Shown here: one piece after another, positions 9,333 to 16,172 of the stretch
Numbering within the stretch: the stretch's first letter is position 1
Layout: each line of letters begins with the position of its first letter
From: Bacteroidota bacterium
GTDB lineage: Bacteria; Bacteroidota; JABWAT01
DNA: 64,000 bases
Direction of reading: 5' to 3'
Assembly (NCBI GenBank): GCA_020161835.1
Contig: JAIUNL010000001.1
Span: 248,001 to 312,000 of the forward strand
Program-made: the position numbers and the translations under genes
The notes under the pieces: model-generated
The model's database searches: none
What the model was told of the DNA's origin: nothing
What the model saw: only the letters and a program-made list of their open reading frames with translations

Positions 9333-9361
9333 TTGACGAACGGCCAGCCTCACCTTATCTT
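9333..9361 (+). promoter_or_regulatory. Possible sigma70-like promoter for the small Lys-rich gene
   Basis: TTGACG (9333-9338), a 17-nt spacer and TATCTT (9356-9361) resemble a classical -35/-10 pair rather than the TAnnTTTG form seen elsewhere in the window. The start would lie about 20 nt before the ATG at 9389. Confidence 0.35.
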
Positions 9362-9388
9362 GTAAAAAAACAATCAAATGGAGATAAC

Positions 9389-9631
9389 ATGAAAAAGCTA
9401 CTTCTTCTCACCCTTGCTGCCGGACTTGTTTTCGGTGCTGCAATTGCCGGCGACAAAAACGACGACAAGAAAAAAACCGAAACCAAGGAAAAAAAGAAAA
9501 CCGAAGCTTGCTGCAGCAAGACCAAAGAATGCGGAACTGAAGAAAAAGCAAAGAGCAAAGACGACTGCGCTCCTGCTGCAAAACCTGCTGAGAAAAAAGC
9601 AGAATCAACCGAAACTAAAAAAGTTGACTGA
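9389..9631 (+). CDS. Small exported Lys/Glu/Cys-rich protein, unknown function
   Basis: An 80-residue protein with GGAG 7 nt before its ATG and its own terminator downstream, so it is very likely real. Residues 1-20 are a clean signal peptide (MKKLLLLTLAAGLVFGAAIA). The mature part is about 60 residues of low complexity dominated by Lys, Glu, Asp, Thr and Ala, with four Cys: a CC pair at 42-43 (EACCSKTKEC), C48 and C60. It could bind metal or act as a periplasmic cationic/structural peptide; there is no recognisable domain. It stands alone between the propeller gene and the SRAP gene. Confidence 0.75.
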   Translation: MKKLLLLTLAAGLVFGAAIAGDKNDDKKKTETKEKKKTEACCSKTKECGTEEKAKSKDDCAPAAKPAEKKAESTETKKVD

Positions 9632-9635
9632 TTTT

Positions 9636-9663
9636 AAAAACCCGGCAACAGCCGGGTTTTTTG
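9636..9663 (+). terminator. Rho-independent terminator after the small Lys-rich gene
   Basis: Stem CCCGGC / GCCGGG with loop AACA, preceded by an A-run and followed by seven T, starting 4 nt after the stop codon. Confidence 0.85.
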
Positions 9664-9680
9664 TTTAAGGCATATCCACC

Positions 9681-10400
9681 ATGTGCGGACGGTATTCCCT
9701 CAAACGATCTGACTTTGCCACTTATGAAGAGTGGATGACTTACCGGAAAAGTCAGTACGATGACGTTCACTCCAACCCGATTTACAATGCTGCCCCGACC
9801 ATGAAAATGCCGGTAATTGTTGAGGGCGATTCGGGCACTGAAGTCAGGTGGATGAAATGGGGATTGCTTCAGCCCTGGAACAAAGACAAAAACGAAGCTT
9901 TTAAAACCTTCAACGCCAAATCAGAAACCCTCGAAGAAAAACCCACCTGGAAAAAACCCTTTAAATCGCAGCGATGTCTGGTTATCGCAGACGGATTTTT
10001 TGAATGGAAAACCGAAAGAGAAAGTTCAGATTTATTTGGTGAAGCTACCGGGAAACCGGTAAAAAAACCATACTGCATCCGGCTGAAATCAAAAGATCAG
10101 TTTGCCATGGCAGGACTTTACAACGAATGGATGGATCCGGCAACCGGTGAAATTTCAGAAACTTTTTCAATCGTCACAACTGAAGCCAACGAACTCATGA
10201 AAACTCTTCATGACCGCATGCCGGTCATCCTGCCTGATGAAGCTCACCGCCTCTGGATGGATAAACGTGAAAATGACACCGACATGCTGAAAACGTTGCT
10301 CAAGCAATTTCCGTCAGATCAAATGGAACTGTTTGGGGTTACACCCAAAATTGGGAATGTGAAGTTTCAGGATCCGGAAGCGCTGGAGGAAGTGAAGTAA
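9681..10400 (+). CDS. SRAP domain protein (HMCES/YedK-type abasic-site crosslinker)
   Basis: A 239-residue SOS response-associated peptidase family protein. Cys2 is present right after Met (MCGRYSL), as needed for the thiazolidine crosslink to abasic sites in single-stranded DNA after Met removal. The other active-site landmarks are in place: N78 (FNAKSET), E108 (ADGFFEWK) and H177 (LHDRMPVIL). The WGLLQPW segment near residue 60 is also typical. Length fits YedK-like proteins. It begins 18 nt after a terminator, so it is probably transcribed on its own. No SOS operator was recognised upstream. Confidence 0.92.
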   Translation: MCGRYSLKRSDFATYEEWMTYRKSQYDDVHSNPIYNAAPTMKMPVIVEGDSGTEVRWMKWGLLQPWNKDKNEAFKTFNAKSETLEEKPTWKKPFKSQRCLVIADGFFEWKTERESSDLFGEATGKPVKKPYCIRLKSKDQFAMAGLYNEWMDPATGEISETFSIVTTEANELMKTLHDRMPVILPDEAHRLWMDKRENDTDMLKTLLKQFPSDQMELFGVTPKIGNVKFQDPEALEEVK

Positions 10401-10416
10401 AAGGGTAAATGGGTTT

Positions 10417-10478
10417 TGTAAGACCGACCTCCCGGTCGGTTGAATTTCAAAATCTCCGATCGGGAGATCGGAGTTACA
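10417..10478. repeat. Two-hairpin palindromic unit with constant loop
   Basis: Two hairpins lie between TGTAA (10417-10421) and TTACA (10474-10478). The first is ACCGACC-TCCC-GGTCGGT (10423-10440). The second, read on the other strand, is CTCCGATC-TCCC-GATCGGAG (10473-10454). The loop is the same and the stems differ by paired changes. It sits between the convergent SRAP and beta-helix genes and may double as a terminator. Confidence 0.65.
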
Positions 10479-10669
10479 GGCGAATTCAAAACTGATCACC
10501 TGTCCCTCGTCACTTTCCACAAATAAAAAGTCCCCGGAACCACCCCACCTGAAAAATCAGATTGAAATGTCTCCGGGGTTTGTGTGTGTGAGGGGTATCT
10601 GAGATGCAATAAGAGAAAAAACAGACTCCGGAAATTAAATCCCGAAGCCTGCAGGAAGGAAGTTTTCTC

Positions 10670-12268
10670 TTACTTAATCAGCATCATTTTCTTTGTGGAA
10701 ATCTGGTTTCCTGCTTCCATCCGGCTGAAATATATTCCACTAGGCAGATTTCCTGCATTAAAGGAAACCTGGTGTTCACCGGCAGAAACCTGTCCATTTA
10801 CCAATTGACCAACTTCTTGTCCAAGAGCATTAAACACTGTTAGCTTAACTGCCATTTGAGAAGGAACTGAAAAGGTAATCATTGTAGACGGGTTAAAAGG
10901 ATTCGGATAATTCTGGAGAAGAGTAAATCCTTCAGCTTTTGATCCGTTGTCTTTTACGTCGGTATAAATGAAAGCACTTAAATCAGACCAGTTTGCCGCC
11001 CAGTTTTTGGTACCAAAAGCACCTACAAATGATGCAGTCGGATCAAAAAATCCATCAGCAGGAGGAACAGCGGCACCAGTGAACACAACTGAGCCGGGCT
11101 TTGGAGTCGGATTAAAGCCAGAAACACCAAAAGGATTCACTAATCCGGCTTCTGTGTTTTCTGCAAGAATCCGGTTTCCGTTGGTAACGGTGAACCAGTC
11201 AGAAATATTCAGGGCGGTATTGGAAGCTGTTGTATCGAGAGATTTTGAAGAAGAACCGGCGATAATGCTGTTTTTGATCCACCAGTTACCGGCAATTGCA
11301 TCTGCTGCGGTGGTTTTTCCATCCAGAAGAAGTCCGGTTGGCCAGCCTAGAACGAGTGCATTCTGAATTTTGTTCTGTGATGAACGGCGAAGGTGCATAC
11401 CACGTTTGTAGTTGGAATTCACAGTCGTTGATTTGGTTTCTTTCGGTCCGATCAGGGTTACATTGTACCAGGTGGGTGAGGTACGGGGGGTTTTAACTGA
11501 TCCGGCAGCATCATTGTCTGATTCAAATCCGTTTGAACCCGAAACGTCTGCAATTTCTTTATCACGAACGCTCAGAAGAAACTGAAGTTTTCCGCTGAAA
11601 CCGAAATCAGTATCGAAATCATCATCCAATCCCTGATAGGCAATCAAGTGTTTGGCATTTACATTTCCGCCAAACCATTCGAATGAATCATCATTTGCCC
11701 AGGAAACCTGAACATAATCAATAGTCGTTCCACGACCAACGCCGCCAAGGGTAAGTCCGTTGATTTCATTATTCGGTGAAAAAGCGATACCGGCATATTC
11801 AATACGAACATACTTCAGTACACCACTGTTATCATCCGGATCATTTCCGCCGTATGAATCACCGGGACCTTCGATGGAGGCCGTTCCGCCGGTTACGTTG
11901 ATCGGTGCGTTTCCGAGAAGAATTACGCCACCCCAGTCTCCACGGGCAGGAGCAAGTGAAGAACCTGGTTTTGCGAATTCAGAAGTAAAGACAATCGGAG
12001 CAAACTCTGAACCTTCAGCAATTACTTTTCCGCCTGGTTTCACAATGAAGGAACCCTGTGTGGCATTTTCACCGTAAATTTTGGTTCCCGGTTCGATGGT
12101 CACAACTGCACCTGACTGAACACGGACGAATCCTTTCAGTAAATAGGATTTATCTGCAGTCCAGGTCACATTGGAAGTGATATCACCGGATACGGTAACT
12201 TCCGTTTGGGCGAAGGCTGACACTGAAAGCAGCATCAGGCCGGATAAAATAGTAGTCAGTTTTCTCAT
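10670..12268 (-). CDS. Secreted beta-helix-like protein with sorting tail, partner of the TonB receptor
   Basis: I place the start at 12268 (MRKLTTILSG), because AGGAGAG lies about 11 nt upstream and a signal peptide ending SAFAQ follows; an upstream ATG would add 46 non-signal residues. The 532-residue protein has a region rich in parallel-beta-helix-like features: EPGTKIYGENA, GDWGGVILLGNAPIN, GVLKYVRIEYAGIAF and DYVQVSWANDDSFEWFGG. The tail (QNYPNPFNPSTMITFSVP to KKMMLIK) is a surface sorting domain. It follows the TonB-dependent receptor by 31 nt, so the two are probably cotranscribed. Proteins of this type often sit next to TonB-dependent receptors in Bacteroidota; ligand unknown. Confidence 0.82.
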   Translation of the reverse strand: MRKLTTILSGLMLLSVSAFAQTEVTVSGDITSNVTWTADKSYLLKGFVRVQSGAVVTIEPGTKIYGENATQGSFIVKPGGKVIAEGSEFAPIVFTSEFAKPGSSLAPARGDWGGVILLGNAPINVTGGTASIEGPGDSYGGNDPDDNSGVLKYVRIEYAGIAFSPNNEINGLTLGGVGRGTTIDYVQVSWANDDSFEWFGGNVNAKHLIAYQGLDDDFDTDFGFSGKLQFLLSVRDKEIADVSGSNGFESDNDAAGSVKTPRTSPTWYNVTLIGPKETKSTTVNSNYKRGMHLRRSSQNKIQNALVLGWPTGLLLDGKTTAADAIAGNWWIKNSIIAGSSSKSLDTTASNTALNISDWFTVTNGNRILAENTEAGLVNPFGVSGFNPTPKPGSVVFTGAAVPPADGFFDPTASFVGAFGTKNWAANWSDLSAFIYTDVKDNGSKAEGFTLLQNYPNPFNPSTMITFSVPSQMAVKLTVFNALGQEVGQLVNGQVSAGEHQVSFNAGNLPSGIYFSRMEAGNQISTKKMMLIK

Positions 12269-12299
12269 AGATTGTCTCTCTCCTGTTTGGTTATTAAAC

Positions 12300-15068
12300 T
12301 TATAACCGGTAGGAAATTCCTGCTGTAATGGTACGGCCACGATTGTAGCGTTCAGCATCTTTGTCCCCGATTGGGGATTTCTGAACCTGAACATAATCTT
12401 CTGCAAGGATATCTTTCACACCGATTTTAAAATCTATTCCGCCTGCCAGTGTTTTCCCGAAGGATAAATCAATCTGGTTGCGGGGAAGCTCAATGACGTC
12501 ACCTAAACCGGCAAACCCAACTTTGGCAATTTTTTCACCGATCCGGTTAAAGGAAACTGAAGCAGAAAGTCCATCTTCTGCGTTGTCATAATACAAACCA
12601 GCATTGACGATATAGTTGGCCTGCCCCTGAAGCGGACGACTTGATTCCTGAAAACCAGTTCCGATTCCGTCCACTTTTGAACTGATGAGAGCACCATTTC
12701 CGACAAACGAAAGATTGCTCAGAAAATTGGTTCCCTGAAAATCACCAAAGGTCAGCCCAAGGTTTTTGCGGATTTCAAGCTCAAGTCCTGCATTGGTAGC
12801 CGAGGTGGCATTTGCAAACGTTCTGATTGGCTCAAAGGAAGAAGCTGATTTAAAAACCTGCTCAATAGGGTTTTTGAAATTTTTATAGAAAAGACTGATG
12901 GCAATCAGTTCACCGGGACCTGTGAAAAATTCTGCTCTGACATCATAATTACTAATGGTTGCCCGTTTCAGATCAGGGTTACCTTCAACCAGTTCGTTGG
13001 CAAGAAAGTCGAAATACTGAAACGGTGCCAGTTCCCTGAACTCAGGGCGTGCAAGGGTTTTACTTCCTGCAAAGCGGAGATTAATATCTTCGGATAGTAA
13101 ATAAGTAAGCGAAATTGCCGGTAAATAATCACCATATTTTGCATTCAGATTAACGGCGTTACCGAGCATATCAACTGTTTTCATTTTCTGGTTTGATGCT
13201 TCATACCGAACTCCGGTAACGACTTTCAGTTTTTCAAGCGGTTCGAATTCTGTCATCATGTAAACCGCATTTACACTCTGATCTGCCGAATAACTGTCTG
13301 ATGCTTTTGTATCTTCCTGAATTGCTATACCACGGGTAGGATTTGTGTTGAAATACTTTTCCTGAAAAATGGTTTCAACCGGACTTTCAAGAATTGAATC
13401 AGCAATCCCTGAATTGTTCTTAAAGGCAAAGGAACGGGCATCAAACTCACGACCCTTTACATCAAGGTTAAATCCTGTTTTTAGATTCGGTAGGGCAGGA
13501 TTCATAAAAAACCGGAAAGTTACACCGGAACCGATTCCTCTGTTGTTATCAACCAGGTTTCCATAAAAACGTGACGGATACGCATTGGTCATATCCAGTT
13601 TCATTTTTCCGAGCGGATCAACCAGATCATCATAATAAACATAACGGCGAAGGTCTGGCTCGTTTCTGGATGACCGGGCAAAATTTACATTCCAGTTCCA
13701 GTTAATTCCGTTCAACACTGAAAAACTATGCGATCCCACCAATTGACTGGAGTACATATTGCGGGAGATATACCTGAGGGAAGTTACTTCCCTCGACTGA
13801 TTTGATGAATAATAATTGCCTTTATAAAAGGTTGTTTCATCATCAGCATTAACTGTATACATATTTTTGAAGCTGATTTTGTTGGTTCCGCCAAACTTAT
13901 AGCTTGTATTCAGCATGGCACTCCAGTTTACCGAGTAGGTTGAACTTGAGCCTGAATAATCATACCGGGGACCTTCAAACGAGTAAGAAGCTTTACTGAT
14001 AATATCACGGCTTTCGTAAGCCTGTCCGTAATTTGCAGAAGCAATGAAACCAAGAATCTGATCATCACCAAATTCAAACTTATTGCCCATATTGAGCTTG
14101 AAACTGTTATTATTCAGCGCTTTGATGTTTTCAGTATTCCAGTTGTTGCTGAATGATTTTGAAATTTTATCAAGATTTGGGGTCGACCGGTTAAGTTTGG
14201 AATCCGGAACGAGGGAAGGAATATCCCGGCTTCCGTCGTCAAAACCCAGATAATCAGATTTACCTGAAGCGTAGGTTTTGAAATTTTTAAAGGAAGTGAT
14301 TGAGTTTATCGACGTGGAATATCCACCATCAACGATAAATTTTTCAGGGAATTCAATCGTGCTGATTTCGACAAGTCCGCCGCTGAAATCGCCTGGTTTG
14401 TCTGGTGTGAATGATTTTGAGGTAATCATGTTTTCGATAAGGCTGGCCGGAAACATATCGTATGAAAAGCTTCTTTTTTCAGGATCAGTACTTGGAAGGC
14501 TGGCACCATTAAGCAGCGTATTGTTGTACCGTTCACTTACGCCACGGATAAAAGCATATTTTCCGTCAGCAATGGTGACACCGGTCATTTTCTTCAGAAT
14601 ATCAGTTCCGTCTGAAGAATTTGTTTTCTTGATCATTTCAGCACTAAGCCCATCTACAATATTGACAGAGTTTTTCTGGATTTTCAGCAAAGAAGCTTCG
14701 GTACTTTTCAGCGCTTCTGCTGTTACCACTACTTCTTCGATTTCAGTAAATGCCGGCTCGAGACCCAGCGAAAGATTGAAAGGCTTTCCTTCAGAAATCT
14801 CAACATTACTAACAGTAACTGATTTATAAGAGATATATGAAATGGTAACCGAATACTTTCCTGCAGGAATACTTTTAATTGAATATTTTCCGTCAAGATC
14901 AGTTGAAGCCCCAAACGAGGTTCCAACCAGAATAACATTCGCACCAATGAGTGCCTCATTGTTTGAATTATCCCTGATTGTTCCCTGCAAAACACCTTTA
15001 CTCTGAGCAAAGACACCAGAAACACTTAGAATTAAAACAATCGTAAAAACGATACTGGATTTAAACAT
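12300..15068 (-). CDS. TonB-dependent outer-membrane receptor with carboxypeptidase-like N-domain
   Basis: Start chosen at 15068 (MFKSSIVF) with AGGG 8 nt upstream, rather than an ATG eight codons earlier. The 922-residue protein has a signal peptide (ends GVFAQ), a carboxypeptidase-regulatory-like domain (about residues 25-105: GTIRDNSNNEALIGANVILV, DLDGKYSIKSIPAGKY), a plug domain (about 115-230: EEVVVTAEALK, YAFIRGVSERYNNTLLNGAS, GDFSGGLVEISTIEFP) and a long 22-strand-type barrel ending in ISYRL. It imports a substrate across the outer membrane using TonB energy. No SusD-like lipoprotein follows; instead a sorted beta-helix protein does. Substrate not predictable from sequence. Confidence 0.93.
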   Translation of the reverse strand: MFKSSIVFTIVLILSVSGVFAQSKGVLQGTIRDNSNNEALIGANVILVGTSFGASTDLDGKYSIKSIPAGKYSVTISYISYKSVTVSNVEISEGKPFNLSLGLEPAFTEIEEVVVTAEALKSTEASLLKIQKNSVNIVDGLSAEMIKKTNSSDGTDILKKMTGVTIADGKYAFIRGVSERYNNTLLNGASLPSTDPEKRSFSYDMFPASLIENMITSKSFTPDKPGDFSGGLVEISTIEFPEKFIVDGGYSTSINSITSFKNFKTYASGKSDYLGFDDGSRDIPSLVPDSKLNRSTPNLDKISKSFSNNWNTENIKALNNNSFKLNMGNKFEFGDDQILGFIASANYGQAYESRDIISKASYSFEGPRYDYSGSSSTYSVNWSAMLNTSYKFGGTNKISFKNMYTVNADDETTFYKGNYYSSNQSREVTSLRYISRNMYSSQLVGSHSFSVLNGINWNWNVNFARSSRNEPDLRRYVYYDDLVDPLGKMKLDMTNAYPSRFYGNLVDNNRGIGSGVTFRFFMNPALPNLKTGFNLDVKGREFDARSFAFKNNSGIADSILESPVETIFQEKYFNTNPTRGIAIQEDTKASDSYSADQSVNAVYMMTEFEPLEKLKVVTGVRYEASNQKMKTVDMLGNAVNLNAKYGDYLPAISLTYLLSEDINLRFAGSKTLARPEFRELAPFQYFDFLANELVEGNPDLKRATISNYDVRAEFFTGPGELIAISLFYKNFKNPIEQVFKSASSFEPIRTFANATSATNAGLELEIRKNLGLTFGDFQGTNFLSNLSFVGNGALISSKVDGIGTGFQESSRPLQGQANYIVNAGLYYDNAEDGLSASVSFNRIGEKIAKVGFAGLGDVIELPRNQIDLSFGKTLAGGIDFKIGVKDILAEDYVQVQKSPIGDKDAERYNRGRTITAGISYRL

Positions 15069-15173
15069 AATTTTCCCTATTTTTTCACACACACATTTTC
15101 AATTCTTTAAACGGACTCCCCTCAGAGTCGAATGCAAAGGTCAGGAAACTGATTAACCTGAACGTGAACCGGG

Positions 15174-15210
15174 TGTTACCCTTTTGTGAACAAAGCCGAT
15201 TTTGGTAACA
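15174..15210. promoter_or_regulatory. Nested inverted repeats between divergent genes
   Basis: TGTTACC (15174-15180) and GGTAACA (15204-15210) form a perfect 7-bp inverted repeat. Inside it lies the palindrome TTTGT-GA-ACAAA (15183-15194). The site is about 100 nt upstream of the TonB receptor start and 55 nt upstream of arfB, a position suited to an operator for either. Confidence 0.3.
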
Positions 15211-15265
15211 TTCGCTTAACCTGTTTTGATTTTTGAGGCCGATTCGATAACTTTCAGATTATTTT

Positions 15266-15688
15266 ATGCTGTCAGATACTCAAAAATTACAAATTGAAGG
15301 TGAACTCACCTTTTCTACCAGCCGGTCGCAGGGGGCAGGCGGTCAGAATGTGAACAAGGTTGAAACCAAGGTGACGGTTTCCTGGCATCTGGCAGAAAGT
15401 GAAGTTGAAGACAAAAGCCTGCTTGAACTGATTGCAGCCAAACTGAAAAACAGAATAACGGCTGAAGGATTTCTGGTGATCACCTCACAGAAATACCGGT
15501 CTCAGTTCCGTAATAAATCTGATGCTGTTGACCGGCTTTTCCTTTTAATTGAAAAAGCACTCGTGCCAGAAAAGCCACGTCACGCAACCAAACCAACTTT
15601 TACCAGCCGTGTGAAACGGCTGGAATCGAAACGAAAACGGGGAACCGTTAAACAAAACCGGCAGAACCGGGCCGGATCAGAGGAATAG
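15266..15688 (+). CDS. arfB: Alternative ribosome-rescue factor ArfB (YaeJ)
   Basis: A 140-residue peptidyl-tRNA hydrolase of the class I release factor superfamily. The catalytic GGQ motif is at residues 25-27 within SRSQGAGGQNVNKVETKV. It lacks the stop-codon recognition domains of RF1/RF2 and ends in a basic tail (RVKRLESKRKRGTVKQNRQ) which in E. coli ArfB enters the empty mRNA channel of stalled ribosomes. Length matches the family (about 140). Divergent from the TonB receptor and 13 nt before a hemerythrin gene, suggesting one transcript. Confidence 0.93.
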   Translation: MLSDTQKLQIEGELTFSTSRSQGAGGQNVNKVETKVTVSWHLAESEVEDKSLLELIAAKLKNRITAEGFLVITSQKYRSQFRNKSDAVDRLFLLIEKALVPEKPRHATKPTFTSRVKRLESKRKRGTVKQNRQNRAGSEE

Positions 15689-15701
15689 GGAGAAACACAA
15701 C

Positions 15702-16148
15702 ATGAGCCAGTCACAGCTTCAGACGCTAAAGGGTGATCACGAACACTGCCTTGCCCTTGTTGAACTTCTGAAATATGCCATTGATGAGAAAGATTTATCA
15801 AGACATACTGAAAAAGTTCAAAACTTTCTGATGAAGTGGCAGGGTGATCTTGATGAACACTTTAAAAAAGAAGAAGCTGTTTTACTTCCTGTTTATGCCC
15901 GGTTTGCTGCTATTGATGATCCCGATTTTATTCTCATGTTTTTCCAGCATGTTGAAATCAGAAAAACCGTTTATATGCTTGCTGAACGGATCGAATCTGG
16001 TCTTCGGGGTGATGATCTGATCACTGAACTGGTTCAGCAGATGACTGAACATGTTGATCATGAAGAAAATGTACTCATGCCCAAGATGATGGCAACCATC
16101 CCGCCTGATAAACTCGCTTTTATTGCAGAAAGTCTGAGAAAGTGGTAG
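15702..16148 (+). CDS. Hemerythrin domain protein
   Basis: A 148-residue four-helix HHE protein. Candidate di-iron ligands are all present: H13/H15 in GDHEH, H53 with E57/E58 (DEHFKKEE), H83 (FFQHVEIR), and H117/H120 with E121/E122 (EHVDHEENVLMP). Family members bind O2 or NO or take part in iron and redox handling; this one is soluble and has no extra domain. GGAG precedes the ATG. It sits between arfB and a flavin/Fe-S oxidoreductase, 24 nt from the latter, so a redox role next to that enzyme is possible but unproven. Confidence 0.88.
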   Translation: MSQSQLQTLKGDHEHCLALVELLKYAIDEKDLSRHTEKVQNFLMKWQGDLDEHFKKEEAVLLPVYARFAAIDDPDFILMFFQHVEIRKTVYMLAERIESGLRGDDLITELVQQMTEHVDHEENVLMPKMMATIPPDKLAFIAESLRKW

Positions 16149-16172
16149 TCACTTGCCTGACAACCCAACCCA

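Noticed and set aside
9414..9668. Plus-strand frame overlapping the small Lys-rich gene
   Set aside because: Out-of-frame shadow of the Lys codons; runs through the terminator.
15093..15265. tRNA or small RNA in the divergent gap
   Set aside because: Only inverted repeats too short for a tRNA; no acceptor stem, T-loop or CCA-like end. The same check across all spacers of the window found no tRNA.
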